Positions 18,455 to 28,221 are shown, numbered from the stretch's first letter. The stretch is DNA of 64,000 nucleotides from Profundibacterium mesophilum KAUST100406-0324 (GCF_009835145.1 NZ_APKE01000033.1:62001-126000), one strand, 5' to 3'. A program made the numbers and translations. The notes: generated by a model not told the origin, from the letters alone.

Positions 18455-19939
18455 GTGACGCAAATTCTGGCGATTGACCAAGGGACAACCTCGAGCCGGG
18501 CCATCGTTTTCGACGGGCAGATGAAGATCGTATCGAGCGCGCAGCGCGAGTTCGAACAGCATTATCCGCGGTCCGGCTGGGTCGAGCACGAGGTCGAAGA
18601 TCTTTGGAGCAGCACGATCGCCACCTGCCGCGAGGCGATGGCCGCCGCGCCGGGCGAGGGGGCGGAGATCGCCGCGATCGGAATCACCAACCAGCGCGAG
18701 ACGGTCGTCGTGTGGGACCGCGAGACGGGAAAGGCGATCCACCGCGCGATCGTCTGGCAGGACCGGCGCAGTGCCGCGCTCTGCCGCGCGCTGCGCGAGG
18801 CGGGCCACGAGGAGATGGTGACGGACCGTACCGGCCTGATCCTCGATCCCTATTTCTCGGGCACCAAGCTGCGCTGGCTCCTCGACGAGGTCGAAGGCGC
18901 GCGCGAGGCGGCCGAGGCGGGGCGCCTTCTGTTCGGCACGGTCGACAGCTACCTCATCTGGAAGCTGACCGGCGGGCGGGCGCATGTCACCGATGCGACC
19001 AACGCGGCGCGCACCTTGCTCTATGATATCCGCAAGGGACGCTGGTCCTCAGCGATGTGCGAATTGCTCGGCATCCCGATGAAGATGCTGCCGGAGGTCA
19101 AGGACAGCGCCGCCGATTTCGGAACCACCGATCCCGCGATCCTGGGCCGCGCGATACCGGTGCTGGGCGTCGCCGGCGACCAGCAGGCGGCGACCGTCGG
19201 GCAGGCCTGCTTCGAGCCTGGAATGTTCAAATCGACCTATGGCACCGGCTGTTTCGCGCTGCTCAATACCGGGGACACTCCTGTGGCCTCGCGCAACCGC
19301 CTGCTGACGACCATCGCCTACCAGCTCGACGGCAAGCCGACTTACGCGCTCGAGGGCTCGATCTTCATCGCGGGGGCGGTGGTGCAATGGCTGCGCGACG
19401 GGCTCGGGGTGATCGGTTCCGCCTCCGAGACGCAGGCCTTGGCCGAACGGGCCGATCCGGCGCAGGACGTGGTCATGGTCCCGGCCTTCACCGGGCTGGG
19501 GGCGCCCTATTGGAGCGCCGATTGCCGGGGCGCGGTCTTCGGCCTCACGCGCAATACCGGGCCGGCGGAGCTCGCGCGCGCCGCGCTCGAATCGGTGGGC
19601 TTCCAGACCCGCGATCTGCTCGAAGCGATGCATGCCGACTGGAGCGGCGGGGAGGCGCGCACCCTGCGGGTGGATGGCGGGATGAGCGCGAGCAATTGGA
19701 CGATGCAATTCCTGTCGGACATCATCGGCGCGCCGGTGGACCGCCCGCAGGTGCTCGAGACGACGGCCCTTGGCGCCGCCTGGCTGGCCGGGATGCGGGC
19801 GGGGGTCTATCCCGATCAGGCGGGATTCGCGAAGGCCTGGGCGCTTGAGCGGCAGTTCACCCCGGGAATGGAGGAAGAGATGCGCGCGGCCAAATACGCC
19901 CGCTGGTCGCAGGCGGTCTCGGCGACGCTCTCGCTCTGA
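18455..19939 (+). CDS. glpK: Glycerol kinase
   Basis: Phosphorylates glycerol with ATP to glycerol-3-phosphate, the substrate of the upstream glpD product, 494 residues. FGGY-family landmarks are [12 protein letters not shown] at the N-terminus, [25 protein letters not shown] and [13 protein letters not shown], followed by [10 protein letters not shown] and the C-terminal [12 protein letters not shown]. The start is GTG 18455 with GGAAGGAGG upstream. It is cotranscribed with glpD (18-bp gap). The 271 bp after its stop, up to clpP, show no gene and no clear terminator. Confidence 0.97.
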   Translation: MTQILAIDQGTTSSRAIVFDGQMKIVSSAQREFEQHYPRSGWVEHEVEDLWSSTIATCREAMAAAPGEGAEIAAIGITNQRETVVVWDRETGKAIHRAIVWQDRRSAALCRALREAGHEEMVTDRTGLILDPYFSGTKLRWLLDEVEGAREAAEAGRLLFGTVDSYLIWKLTGGRAHVTDATNAARTLLYDIRKGRWSSAMCELLGIPMKMLPEVKDSAADFGTTDPAILGRAIPVLGVAGDQQAATVGQACFEPGMFKSTYGTGCFALLNTGDTPVASRNRLLTTIAYQLDGKPTYALEGSIFIAGAVVQWLRDGLGVIGSASETQALAERADPAQDVVMVPAFTGLGAPYWSADCRGAVFGLTRNTGPAELARAALESVGFQTRDLLEAMHADWSGGEARTLRVDGGMSASNWTMQFLSDIIGAPVDRPQVLETTALGAAWLAGMRAGVYPDQAGFAKAWALERQFTPGMEEEMRAAKYARWSQAVSATLSL

Positions 19940-20210
19940 CGCTGCGGCCCCCTTCCCGCTGGCCGGGTTTCCTGCCGGTTTTGCCCGGTCCGCCCATGGC
20001 ATTCCGGCGCCCCATCTCCTACATCTAGGCGAGCGTCCCGCGGGGCGGCGGGCCAGGGTCCGCGCCGCGGGAAGGGTGGTGGACGCGATGCCGCCGCAGC
20101 TTCCGGAACCGGCGGGGCGGCACCCTTGCGGGCCTGGGAGCGCAATACTAAGACTCTGGCAATGTCGCGTCGGTAGCACTGGCGCGGTCCCAACACGCAA
20201 GGCAGGCCCA

Positions 20211-20837
20211 ATGCACGATCCCTATGAGCACTACATGAACAACCTCGTCCCGATGGTGGTCGAGCAGACGAGCCGCGGCGAGCGGGCCTATGACATTTTC
20301 TCGCGGCTGCTGAAGGAGCGGATCATCTTCCTGTCGGGTCCCGTGCATGACGGGATGTCCTCGCTCGTGGTGGCGCAGTTGCTGCATCTCGAGGCGGAGA
20401 ACCCGAAAAAAGAGATCAGCATGTATATCAACTCGCCCGGGGGCGTGGTGACCTCGGGGCTGTCGATCTACGACACGATGCAGTATATCAAGCCGGCGGT
20501 CAGCACGCTGGTGGTCGGACAGGCCGCTTCCATGGGCTCCCTGCTGCTTGCGGCCGGCGCGCCGGGGATGCGTTTCTCGCTGCCCAACAGCCGCGTCATG
20601 GTGCACCAGCCTTCCGGCGGCTACCAGGGCCAGGCCACGGATATCATGATCCACGCGCAGGAAACCCAGAAGCTCAAGGACCGTCTTAACCAGATTTATG
20701 TCAAGCATACCGGGCAGCCGCTCAAGAAGGTGGTGGACGCTCTCGAGCGTGACAACTTCATGTCCCCCGAGGAGGCCAAGGATTGGGGCCTGATCGACGA
20801 GATCGTGGAGAACCGCGGCAAGATCGAAGGCGAATAG
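20211..20837 (+). CDS. clpP: ATP-dependent Clp protease proteolytic subunit
   Basis: Serine protease that forms the double-heptamer chamber working with ClpX or ClpA, 208 residues. Catalytic Ser107 lies in [14 protein letters not shown] and His132 in VMVHQPSGG, 25 residues apart as in E. coli ClpP. The Asp is in the [11 protein letters not shown] region. Start chosen at ATG 20211 ([16 protein letters not shown]), the conserved family start; the longer open frame upstream runs over glpK and is a shadow. clpX follows after 135 bp, the common order. Confidence 0.97.
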   Translation: MHDPYEHYMNNLVPMVVEQTSRGERAYDIFSRLLKERIIFLSGPVHDGMSSLVVAQLLHLEAENPKKEISMYINSPGGVVTSGLSIYDTMQYIKPAVSTLVVGQAASMGSLLLAAGAPGMRFSLPNSRVMVHQPSGGYQGQATDIMIHAQETQKLKDRLNQIYVKHTGQPLKKVVDALERDNFMSPEEAKDWGLIDEIVENRGKIEGE

Positions 20838-20972
20838 GCGGCGCGGCGAAGTTTTATTTGGCGTTGTGCCCGAAAATGGTCTGCCCTAGGCTAGAGCCGA
20901 AGGGCAGATCGACCGGCCGAAGACAGGCATGGCCGGACCAGCAAGTGGGCGACGAGCCCCGAAGGATAAGCG

Positions 20973-22232
20973 ATGGCGAACAATTCAGGCGACAGCAAGA
21001 ACACGCTTTACTGCTCTTTCTGCGGCAAGAGCCAGCATGAGGTGCGCAAGCTGATCGCGGGTCCCACAGTGTTCATCTGCGACGAGTGCGTCGAGCTGTG
21101 CATGGATATCATCCGTGAAGAGACCAAGACCTCCGCGCTCAAATCCTCTGATGGGGTTCCGACCCCGCTGGAGATCTGCAACGTGCTGGACGATTACGTG
21201 ATTGGCCAGGCGCATGCCAAGCGCGTTCTGTCGGTCGCGGTCCACAACCACTACAAGCGTCTGAACCATGCCGGAAAGACCGATATCGAGCTGGCCAAGT
21301 CGAACATCCTGCTGATCGGGCCCACGGGCTGCGGCAAGACGCTGCTGGCGCAGACGCTGGCACGCATCCTCGACGTGCCGTTCACGATGGCGGACGCGAC
21401 CACCCTGACCGAAGCGGGCTACGTGGGCGAGGATGTCGAGAACATCATCCTCAAGCTGCTGCAGGCCAGCGAGTACAATGTCGAACGCGCGCAGCGCGGC
21501 ATCGTCTATATCGACGAGGTCGACAAGATCACGCGCAAGTCCGACAACCCTTCCATCACCCGCGATGTGTCGGGCGAGGGTGTGCAGCAGGCCCTGCTCA
21601 AGATCATGGAGGGCACCGTCGCCTCCGTGCCGCCGCAGGGCGGGCGCAAGCATCCGCAGCAGGAATTCCTGCAAGTCGACACGACCAACATCCTCTTCAT
21701 CTGCGGCGGCGCCTTCGCTGGTCTCGAGAAGATCATCGCGCAGCGCGGCAAGGGCTCTGCCATCGGCTTCGGCGCGGATGTGAAGGACAATGACAGCCGC
21801 GGTGTCGGCGAGATGTTCGGGGAGCTCGAGCCTGAGGATCTCCTCAAATTCGGCCTGATCCCCGAATTCGTCGGCCGTCTGCCGGTGATCGCGACGCTGA
21901 CCGACCTTGACGAGGAGGCGCTCGTCACCATCCTCACCAAGCCCAAGAACGCGCTGGTCAAGCAGTATCAGCGCCTGTTCGAGCTTGAGGATGCGGTGCT
22001 GCGCTTCACCGATGACGCGCTCGTCTCGATCGCCAAGCGGGCCATCGACCGCAAGACCGGCGCGCGTGGCCTCCGCTCGATCATGGAGGACATCCTGCTC
22101 GACACGATGTTCGACCTTCCTGGCAAGGAGAATGTCGAGGAAGTGGTGGTCAACGAGGAGGCGGTCAATTCCGACGCCGCTCCACTGATGATCTATGCCG
22201 AGCAGAAGAAGGAATCCGCTTCGGCAAGCTGA
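20973..22232 (+). CDS. clpX: ATP-dependent Clp protease ATP-binding subunit ClpX
   Basis: AAA+ unfoldase that recognises tagged substrates and threads them into ClpP, 419 residues. The N-terminal zinc-binding domain has four Cys (YCSFCGKSQ then [10 protein letters not shown]). Walker A is [12 protein letters not shown], Walker B is [10 protein letters not shown], and the pore loop is [27 protein letters not shown] and the C-terminal GARGLRSI sensor block are intact. It lies directly downstream of clpP. A hairpin follows the stop. In many proteobacteria lon follows, but here an NDUFA12 gene does. Confidence 0.98.
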   Translation: MANNSGDSKNTLYCSFCGKSQHEVRKLIAGPTVFICDECVELCMDIIREETKTSALKSSDGVPTPLEICNVLDDYVIGQAHAKRVLSVAVHNHYKRLNHAGKTDIELAKSNILLIGPTGCGKTLLAQTLARILDVPFTMADATTLTEAGYVGEDVENIILKLLQASEYNVERAQRGIVYIDEVDKITRKSDNPSITRDVSGEGVQQALLKIMEGTVASVPPQGGRKHPQQEFLQVDTTNILFICGGAFAGLEKIIAQRGKGSAIGFGADVKDNDSRGVGEMFGELEPEDLLKFGLIPEFVGRLPVIATLTDLDEEALVTILTKPKNALVKQYQRLFELEDAVLRFTDDALVSIAKRAIDRKTGARGLRSIMEDILLDTMFDLPGKENVEEVVVNEEAVNSDAAPLMIYAEQKKESASAS

Positions 22233-22257
22233 CGGCTCGTCCCGTTCCGAATTCGCG

Positions 22258-22290
22258 ATACGGCCCGTTTCCGATGGAGGCGGGCCGTTT
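22258..22290 (+). terminator. Putative terminator after clpX
   Basis: Inverted repeat CGGCCCG (22261-22267) and CGGGCCG (22281-22287) with a 13-nt loop, followed by TTT, 29 nt after the clpX stop. The short T-run makes it a moderate intrinsic terminator candidate. Confidence 0.5.
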
Positions 22291-22421
22291 GCGTTCGTCC
22301 TTCTTGCCGTTGTGCCATCTGCGTGGCGGTGCTGCCTGCCGGGCGGACGCTGCGGGCAGCCGGGGCTGGACCTTGGCACGGGGCACTGGCATATCGGTGA
22401 CATCCCTTACGGAGAACTCCG

Positions 22422-22805
22422 ATGAGCGTTCTGAAGAAAATCCTGCGTGCCGTGACCTGGTGGAACGGTCAGACCCTGAACACGCAGCTCTGGACCTGGC
22501 GCCATGGCCAGAAGGTGGGCGAGGATGACGCCGGGAACACCTTCTACACTAATGCCGACGGCACGCGGCGTTGGGTGATCTACAACGGCGAGGCCGAGGC
22601 CAGCCGCGTTTCCCCGGACTGGCACGGGTGGTTGCACCATACCTGGGACGAAACCCCGGTCGAGCGCCCCGTGATCCGCAAGCGCTGGGAGAAGGAGCAT
22701 CTGCCGAACCTCACCGGCACGGACGAGGCCTATGCCCCGGCGGGATCGCTGCGCCGGACCGCACCCGCGGAGCGCAGCGACTACGAGGCTTGGACCCCCG
22801 AATGA
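22422..22805 (+). CDS. NADH:ubiquinone oxidoreductase NDUFA12-family subunit
   Basis: Accessory subunit of respiratory complex I, the alphaproteobacterial homologue of mitochondrial NDUFA12 (B17.2), 127 residues. It sits on the cytosolic arm near the quinone-reducing module. Family features are the [16 protein letters not shown] start, [28 protein letters not shown] and [13 protein letters not shown]. The C-terminus is Pro/Arg-rich. It is encoded away from the main nuo operon, as is usual, and overlaps the DUF2155 gene by ATGA, a conserved pairing in this group. Confidence 0.95.
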   Translation: MSVLKKILRAVTWWNGQTLNTQLWTWRHGQKVGEDDAGNTFYTNADGTRRWVIYNGEAEASRVSPDWHGWLHHTWDETPVERPVIRKRWEKEHLPNLTGTDEAYAPAGSLRRTAPAERSDYEAWTPE

Positions 22806-23242
22806 TGGGCCTGGGCGGCGTGTTGCCGGTGGCCCCGCGCCGCATCAGCGGCCTGTGCCGCAAGATTGTGGCGTCGTGTCTCGTGGCCGCTTTCACTGCG
22901 CTGCTGCCCGCGGGGCTCGCGGCCGAGGAGACGATCCTCGCGCCGCGCGTGAGCGGCTCGCCGGCCGCGGTCCTTCGCGGTCTAGACAAGACCGCCGGTG
23001 ATTTCACGGATATCGAGCTCGAAGTCGGCCATACCGCCCGGCTGGGCCGTCTCATGGTCACCCTTGGGGATTGCCGCTATCCAACCGAGAACCCGGCGGG
23101 CGATGCCTATGCCTACGTGGTCGTGCGCGATGTCGAGGCGCAGATGCCCAGCTTCGCGGGATGGATGATCGCATCGGCGCCGGCGCTCAACGCGCTCGAG
23201 AACGCGCGCTACGATCTCTGGGTCATGCGCTGCAAGATCTGA
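22802..23242 (+). CDS. DUF2155 domain periplasmic protein
   Basis: Exported protein of unknown function, 146 residues. The signal peptide ends near PAGLAAEE (about residue 40). The mature domain has the DUF2155 pattern: [31 protein letters not shown], then AYVVVRD and [28 protein letters not shown]. The two Cys could form a disulfide. It starts within the NDUFA12 stop (ATGA), so it is coupled to that gene. Its last 34 bases overlap the 3' end of aat on the other strand. Confidence 0.9.
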   Translation: MMGLGGVLPVAPRRISGLCRKIVASCLVAAFTALLPAGLAAEETILAPRVSGSPAAVLRGLDKTAGDFTDIELEVGHTARLGRLMVTLGDCRYPTENPAGDAYAYVVVRDVEAQMPSFAGWMIASAPALNALENARYDLWVMRCKI

Positions 23243-23856
23243 TCCACGGGCGGCATGGGCGGTGCGGCCATGAAGTCGGCCTCGCGTCGCAGGGCGCGTT
23301 CGAGCCTTGCATGATAGGTCCTGCGCGGGATCTCGACCGCGCCGAGCGAGAGCAGGTGCGGGGTCGTGAACTGCGTATCAAAGAGGGTGAAGCCGCCGGA
23401 CTTGAGGCGATCGACGAGGTAGAAGAGCGCGATCTTGGACGCGTCCGTCTTGCGCGAGAACATGCTCTCGCCAAAGAACGCGCCCCCCAGCGCGACGCCG
23501 TAGACACCGCCTACCAGCCTGTGCCCGTCCCAGACCTCCAGGGAATGCGCGTAGCGTGCGAGATGCAGCGCGCGGTAGAGCGCGAAGATCGTGTCGCTGA
23601 TCCATGTCTCGGACCGGTCGGCGCAGCCCGAGACGACGCCGTCGAAATCCTGGTTCACCGTGATCGAGAAGGGCAGGCCTGTCAGGCGGCGCCGCAGCGA
23701 GCGCGAGACGTGGAAGCCGTCGAGCGGGATTATTCCCCGAAGACGCGGGTCGACCCAGAAGATCTCCGGGTCGTCCCGGCTCTCGGACATCGGGAATATG
23801 CCCTGCGCATAGCCGTTGAGCAGCAGTTCGGGCGTCAGCGCTGAGGAGCCGCCCAC
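23209..23856 (-). CDS. aat: Leucyl/phenylalanyl-tRNA--protein transferase
   Basis: N-end-rule enzyme that adds Leu or Phe from tRNA to proteins with N-terminal Arg or Lys, marking them for ClpAP; 215 residues. Family motifs present are LLLNGYAQGIFPMSE near the N-terminus, WVDPRLRGIIPLDGFHVSRSL, WISDTIFALYRALH, GGAFFGESMFS and FDTQFTTPHLLSLGAVEIPR. The start is GTG 23856, three bases after the accC stop, so it is the last gene of the accB-accC-aat unit. Its 3' end overlaps the convergent DUF2155 gene by 34 bp. Confidence 0.95.
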   Translation of the reverse strand: MGGSSALTPELLLNGYAQGIFPMSESRDDPEIFWVDPRLRGIIPLDGFHVSRSLRRRLTGLPFSITVNQDFDGVVSGCADRSETWISDTIFALYRALHLARYAHSLEVWDGHRLVGGVYGVALGGAFFGESMFSRKTDASKIALFYLVDRLKSGGFTLFDTQFTTPHLLSLGAVEIPRRTYHARLERALRREADFMAAPPMPPVDQILQRMTQRS

Positions 23857-23859
23857 CTC

Positions 23860-25206
23860 TCAGCCCAGATTCGTCTCGAGCCAATGTTCCAGCCAGTGAA
23901 TATTGTACTCACCGGTCTGGACGGCCTTCTCACGCAGCAGCGCATCGAAGAGTGGCACCGTCGTGTCGATCCCGTCGACGATCAATTCCCCCAGCGCGCG
24001 CGACAGCCGGGCCAGCGCCTCGGGCCGGTCGCGGCCATGCACGATCAGCTTGCCGATCAGGCTGTCGTAATAGGGGGGGATGCGGTAGCCGTCGTAGAGA
24101 GCGCTGTCCATCCGCACCCCCAGGCCGCCGGGCGTGTGATACTGGCTGATCCGGCCCGGCGAAGGCGCGAAGTTCGGCAGTTTCTCGGCGTTGATACGCA
24201 CCTCGATGGAATGCCCGGAAATGGTCAGGGTATCCTGCTCGAACTCCATGGGCAGGCCGGCGGCCACCCTGATCTGCTCGCGCACCAGGTCGACGCCGAA
24301 GATCGCCTCGGTCACCGGATGCTCGACCTGAAGGCGCGTGTTCATCTCGATGAAATAGAACTCGCCGTTCTCGTAGAGGAACTCGATCGTGCCGGCGCCG
24401 GCATAACCGATCTCGGCCACGGCGTCGGCGCAGGTCTTGCCGATCCGCGCCCTTTGCTCGGGGGTGATCGAGGGGCCGGGGGCTTCTTCGAAGACCTTCT
24501 GATGGCGCCGTTGCAGCGAACAGTCCCGCTCACCCAGATGCACCGCGCGTCCCTTGCCATCGCCGAAGACCTGGATCTCGATATGGCGCGGCGTGCCAAG
24601 ATATTTCTCGATATAGACCTCGTCATTGCCGAAAGCTGCCTTGCCCTCGGCGCGGGCCGTGCGGAAGGCGGTCTCGATGTCGGCCGCACTGCGGGCCAGT
24701 TTCATGCCGCGTCCGCCGCCCCCGGCGGTGGCCTTGACGATCACCGGATAGCCGATCTGCCCGGCCACCTCGCGCGCGGCATCGAGATCGGGGACACCGC
24801 CTTCCGAGCCCGGAACGCAGGGCACGCCCAGCTTGCGCATCGTGTCCTTGGCGGTGATCTTGTCGCCCATGATGCGGATATGCTCGGCGGAGGGGCCGAT
24901 GAAGGAAAGGCCGTGATCCTCGACGATCTGCACGAAATTGGCGTTCTCGGAGAGGAAGCCGTAGCCGGGATGGATCGCCTGCGCCCCGGTGATCTCGCAG
25001 GCCGAGATGATGGCCGGAACGCTGAGATAGCTTTGCGTGGCGCTCGGCGGCCCGATGCAGACCGACTCGTCGGCCATGCGGACATGCATCGCGTCGGCAT
25101 CGGCGGTCGAATGCACGGCAACCGAACGGATGCCCATCTCGCGGCAGGCTCGGATGACGCGCAGCGCGATCTCGCCGCGATTGGCGATCAGGATTTTGTC
25201 GAACAT
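23860..25206 (-). CDS. accC: Acetyl-CoA carboxylase biotin carboxylase subunit
   Basis: ATP-dependent carboxylation of biotin on AccB, the first half-reaction of malonyl-CoA synthesis, 448 residues. It is ATP-grasp fold: [17 protein letters not shown] at the N-terminus, [13 protein letters not shown], the glycine-rich ATP loop [31 protein letters not shown], and the catalytic [16 protein letters not shown]. Length matches AccC, without the extra domains of propionyl-CoA carboxylase alpha chains. It lies 10 bp downstream of accB and is followed immediately by aat. Confidence 0.97.
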   Translation of the reverse strand: MFDKILIANRGEIALRVIRACREMGIRSVAVHSTADADAMHVRMADESVCIGPPSATQSYLSVPAIISACEITGAQAIHPGYGFLSENANFVQIVEDHGLSFIGPSAEHIRIMGDKITAKDTMRKLGVPCVPGSEGGVPDLDAAREVAGQIGYPVIVKATAGGGGRGMKLARSAADIETAFRTARAEGKAAFGNDEVYIEKYLGTPRHIEIQVFGDGKGRAVHLGERDCSLQRRHQKVFEEAPGPSITPEQRARIGKTCADAVAEIGYAGAGTIEFLYENGEFYFIEMNTRLQVEHPVTEAIFGVDLVREQIRVAAGLPMEFEQDTLTISGHSIEVRINAEKLPNFAPSPGRISQYHTPGGLGVRMDSALYDGYRIPPYYDSLIGKLIVHGRDRPEALARLSRALGELIVDGIDTTVPLFDALLREKAVQTGEYNIHWLEHWLETNLG

Positions 25207-25216
25207 GCGGCAGCCC

Positions 25217-25705
25217 TCATTCGACGATCATCAGCGGCGCGCCGAACTCGACCGGGGAGCCGTCTTCGACCAGGATCCGCCGGACCGTGCCCGAGCGCGG
25301 CGCGGCGATGTGGTTCATGGTCTTCATCGCCTCGACGATGAGCAGGGTCTGGCCCTCGCTGACCGTGTCGCCGGTCTTGACGAAGGCATCGGCGCCGGGC
25401 TCTGGCGAGAGGTAGATCGTTCCGACCATCGGCGAGGTCACGGCGCCCGGCAGACGCGCAGGGTCGTCATTCTCGGCGGCGGCCGGTGCCGGCGCAGCGC
25501 TCGGGGCGGAGGGGGCCGGCGCCGGGGCGCTCGGTGCGACGGGGGGAGGCGGGGCCACGATGGTCTGGCGACTGACGCGCACGTCGATGCTGTCGGCCTC
25601 GGCATAGTCGCGCTTGACCCGCAGCTCGGTCAGATCGTTCTCGCGCAGTAGCTCCGCCAGCGCCCTGATGAAGGCCACGTCGGATTTGTGCGGGGTGTCT
25701 GTCAT
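25217..25705 (-). CDS. accB: Acetyl-CoA carboxylase biotin carboxyl carrier protein
   Basis: Carries the biotin that shuttles CO2 between AccC and AccAD, 162 residues. There is an N-terminal ~60-residue helical part, then a flexible Pro/Ala/Ser linker (residues ~60-90). The C-terminal biotinyl domain carries the biotin lysine in [10 protein letters not shown]. The usual motif is EAMKM; the Thr here is a mild variant. Start chosen at ATG 25705, with GAGGAC just upstream, over two in-frame ATGs further up. First gene of accB-accC-aat. Confidence 0.95.
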   Translation of the reverse strand: MTDTPHKSDVAFIRALAELLRENDLTELRVKRDYAEADSIDVRVSRQTIVAPPPPVAPSAPAPAPSAPSAAPAPAAAENDDPARLPGAVTSPMVGTIYLSPEPGADAFVKTGDTVSEGQTLLIVEAMKTMNHIAAPRSGTVRRILVEDGSPVEFGAPLMIVE

Positions 25706-26081
25706 ACCGTCCTCAAGCATTTTGGCTGCCGGCACGTCCGGCCGGTCTGATCTGACCGCTTATAGGGGAGGCGAGGATGCGTGAAAAGTCGCAACCTCCC
25801 TTGCGGGAGGCGCGAAAGGGGGCGTTATCCCGCATCCCTTGTGGTTTACGGGACGTTCGGGATCCGACCCGTAGGTAGAATACGTGCGGCAGGGGCCCGC
25901 CGAAGGCAATGAGAGAATGGACATAACGCGAGGGCAACCCGGCAGCGCCGCGAGGTGCCTGCTGCAAATGGTATCGATGACCTGCAGCCGCTGCTCCTTT
26001 CGCGCGTGCGGCGTTGGCGGCGGAGCGATGGAACTTCGGCCTGCCGAGGGGCAACCGGCGCGAGGCTGAACGCGGCGATGC
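25706..26081. other. Intergenic region upstream of accB (no gene seen)
   Basis: 376 bp between the accB start and the 3' end of the TetR gene. The short open frames in it have no recognisable family and unconvincing composition. It should hold the accBC promoter on the minus strand. The only clear structure is a hairpin at 25795-25810, which in the accB transcript reads as a 6-bp CCTCCC/GGGAGG stem closed by a GCAA (GNRA) tetraloop, about 90 nt before the start codon. Confidence 0.5.
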
Positions 26082-26738
26082 TCAGTTTCGCGCGGCAGGA
26101 GCGGGCATGGCGGGCGCCCCGGCTTCCGGGGCCAGCGCATGGCGGTAGAAGGTTTCGACGAAACGCTCCGCCTCGTCGAAATGCGCGTTCCCGTGCGGCG
26201 CGAGAATGCCGCGCACTTGCGCGTCGAAATCGGCATAATGCTGGGTAACGGCCCAGATCGAAAAGATCAGGTGACGCGGCTCCATGGCCGCGAGCAAGCC
26301 CTGGTCCTGCCATTGCGCGATGAGCGCGGCCTTGTCGTCGACGAGGTTTTTCAGCTCGCCCTCGATCCGGGCGGCGAAGCGCGGCGCGCCAGAGACGATC
26401 TCATTGGCGAATAGCCTGCTTTCTCGCGGAAAATCGCGCGACATTCGAAGTTTGCGCAGGGCATAGGCCACGATCTCCTCGATCGGCTCGCCATCGGCGT
26501 CAAGCGCAAGCAGCGGATCGAGCCACATGCTCATCAGCGCGGAGAGCAGATCGAGATAGATCGCCTCCTTGGAGGGAAAATAGTAAAGCAGGTTCGGCTT
26601 CGACAGGCCCGCGGCCAGGGCGATCGCATCGAGCGTCGCGCCCGCAAAACCGGCGTTGGAGAATTCGGCCAAGGCAGCATCGAGGATCGCACGCCTGTTG
26701 CGCTGCTGTATCCGTGTCTGCCGACGCGGTTTGGTCAT
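26082..26738 (-). CDS. TetR-family regulator, RutR-like
   Basis: Predicted DNA-binding repressor of pyrimidine or hydantoin breakdown, 218 residues. The N-terminal TetR helix-turn-helix spans residues ~15-60, with AILDAALAEFSNAGFAGATLDAIA and GLSKPNLLYYFPSKEAIY. The C-terminal domain with RDFPRESRLFANEIVSGAP is the RutR-type (TetR_C_2) ligand domain. It is divergent from a beta-ureidopropionase-type gene, and a near-consensus RutR palindrome lies between them, which supports the assignment. RutR in E. coli responds to uracil and thymine; the ligand here is inferred by analogy. Confidence 0.88.
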   Translation of the reverse strand: MTKPRRQTRIQQRNRRAILDAALAEFSNAGFAGATLDAIALAAGLSKPNLLYYFPSKEAIYLDLLSALMSMWLDPLLALDADGEPIEEIVAYALRKLRMSRDFPRESRLFANEIVSGAPRFAARIEGELKNLVDDKAALIAQWQDQGLLAAMEPRHLIFSIWAVTQHYADFDAQVRGILAPHGNAHFDEAERFVETFYRHALAPEAGAPAMPAPAARN

Positions 26739-26790
26739 GATCGCGCTCTGCCCTCGCAGGACCCTCGAAACGCGGCGGGCCGTGAAGTTC

Positions 26791-26818
26791 TTGACTGGTT
26801 ACAAGGCTCTGCTAGCCT
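26791..26818 (+). promoter_or_regulatory. Putative promoter of the hydantoinase-type hydrolase gene
   Basis: TTGACT (26791-26796) and TAGCCT (26813-26818), separated by 16 bp, make a plausible housekeeping -35/-10 pair facing the hydrolase gene. The RutR-like palindrome starts 5 bp after the -10 box, so a bound repressor would cover the transcription start. Confidence 0.45.
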
Positions 26819-26822
26819 GTTT

Positions 26823-26838
26823 CTGACCGTCTGGTCAA
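26823..26838. promoter_or_regulatory. RutR-like operator palindrome
   Basis: The 16-bp sequence CTGACCGTCTGGTCAA matches 12 of the 14 specified positions of the E. coli RutR consensus TTGACCA-N2-TGGTCAA. It lies between the divergent TetR and hydrolase genes, immediately downstream of a putative -10 box. That position suits repression of the hydrolase and possibly autoregulation. The match is seen in the sequence; the regulation is inferred. Confidence 0.7.
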
Positions 26839-26890
26839 ACAATTCGAGCGCGCCGCTCAAGGCCCGCCACCACGACAAGGGACCATTGCG

Positions 26891-26953
26891 ATGCCATCCA
26901 GACCGATGCCGGCCATGCCGGGCCGCACCACTGCGCGGGGGGCGCGCGCATGA
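26891..26953 (+). CDS. Possible 20-codon leader ORF coupled to the hydrolase gene
   Basis: A small frame begins at ATG 26891, about 9 nt after an AAGGGA stretch, and encodes 20 residues rich in Pro, Arg and Ala. It ends with a TGA (26951-26953) that overlaps the ATG of the downstream hydrolase as ATGA. The hydrolase has only a G-run in front of its own start, so coupling through this leader is plausible. In GC-rich DNA a short frame can arise by chance, hence the low confidence. Confidence 0.3.
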   Translation: MPSRPMPAMPGRTTARGARA

Positions 26954-28221
26954 CCGCCGGGCAAGCGCCATCCGCCAATCTGCGGATCGATTCCGACCGT
27001 TTGTGGGACAGCTTGATGGAGATGGCGAAGATCGGCCCTGGCGTGGCGGGCGGCAACAACCGCCAAGCCCTTACCGACGAGGATGCCGAAGGCCGTGCAC
27101 TTTTTGCGCGGTGGTGCGAGGAGGCGGGCGCGGAGATGGGCGTGGACGAGATGGGCAACATGTTCGCCCGCCGGGAGGGCGAGGATGCACGGGCATTGCC
27201 GGTCTATGTCGGCAGCCATCTCGACACCCAGCCGACGGGCGGCAAGTATGACGGGGTGCTGGGCGTGCTCGGCGGGCTCGAAATCCTGCGCAGCCTCAAC
27301 GATCTGGAGATCCGCACGCGCCATCCCATCGTGGTGGTCAATTTCACCAACGAGGAGGGCACCCGGTTTCCCCCGGCCATGCTCTCCTCGGGTGTCTTCG
27401 CCGGCACGATCGAGCGGGACTGGGCCTACGAGCGGCGCGACGCGGCGGGGAAAAGCTTCGGCGAGGAACTCGAGCGCATCGGGTACAAGGGCGAGGAGAC
27501 GGTAGGCGCCCGCAAGATGCACGCCTTCTTCGAGCTGCATATCGAGCAGGGGCCGATCCTGGAGGACGAGGGCGCGCCGATCGGTGTCGTGACCCATGGC
27601 CAGGGCCTGAGCTGGACCCAGGTGACGGTGCGCGGCACGGAGGCGCATACCGGTTCGACCCCGATGCCGATGCGCCGCAATGCCGGGCTCGGCATGGCGC
27701 GGATCCTCGACCTGGTTGACGAGATCGCCTGGGGGCACCAGCCCAACGCCGTCGGGGCCGCGGGCCATATCGAGGTGCGGCCCAATTCGCGCAACGTGAT
27801 CCCCGGCGAGGCGGTCTTCACGGTGGATTTCCGCTCGCCGGACGTCGACATCCTGCGCGACATGGAGCGGCAGCTGCGCGAGGGGGCGGCGCGGATCTGC
27901 GAGCGCATGGGGCTGGAGGTCACGCTCGAGCATGTGGGCGGTTTCGATCCCGTCACCTTCGACCCGGCTTGCGTGGCCGCCATCAGGTCGGCGGCCGAGC
28001 GGCTTGGCCATGCGCAGCGCGATCTCGTCTCGGGCGCCGGGCACGATGCCTGCTGGATCAGCAAAGTGGCCCCGACGGCGATGATCATGTGCCCTTGCAA
28101 AGGCGGGCTGAGCCACAACGAGGCGGAGGAGATCACACCGGAATGGGCCGGAGCGGGGGTGGAGGTCCTCTTCCACGCGGTGCTCGAAACTGCCGGTATC
28201 GCGGCTGAGGTGGACGCATGA
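26950..28221 (+). CDS. Zn-dependent hydrolase (beta-ureidopropionase / N-carbamoyl amino acid hydrolase family)
   Basis: M20-type metal amidohydrolase, 423 residues, likely removing a carbamoyl group from N-carbamoyl-beta-alanine or related compounds in reductive pyrimidine breakdown. Di-metal ligand motifs are visible in order: VGSHLDTQPTGGKYDG, NFTNEEGTRF, FELHIEQGPILE and, near the C-terminus, GLSHNEAEEI. The EAHTGSTPMPMRRNA dimerisation/substrate block is also intact. Allantoate amidohydrolase is a close alternative. The adjacent RutR-like regulator and operator favour the pyrimidine role, but no dihydropyrimidinase gene is in the window. It overlaps the following lipoprotein gene by ATGA. 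Confidence 0.9.
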   Translation: MTAGQAPSANLRIDSDRLWDSLMEMAKIGPGVAGGNNRQALTDEDAEGRALFARWCEEAGAEMGVDEMGNMFARREGEDARALPVYVGSHLDTQPTGGKYDGVLGVLGGLEILRSLNDLEIRTRHPIVVVNFTNEEGTRFPPAMLSSGVFAGTIERDWAYERRDAAGKSFGEELERIGYKGEETVGARKMHAFFELHIEQGPILEDEGAPIGVVTHGQGLSWTQVTVRGTEAHTGSTPMPMRRNAGLGMARILDLVDEIAWGHQPNAVGAAGHIEVRPNSRNVIPGEAVFTVDFRSPDVDILRDMERQLREGAARICERMGLEVTLEHVGGFDPVTFDPACVAAIRSAAERLGHAQRDLVSGAGHDACWISKVAPTAMIMCPCKGGLSHNEAEEITPEWAGAGVEVLFHAVLETAGIAAEVDA

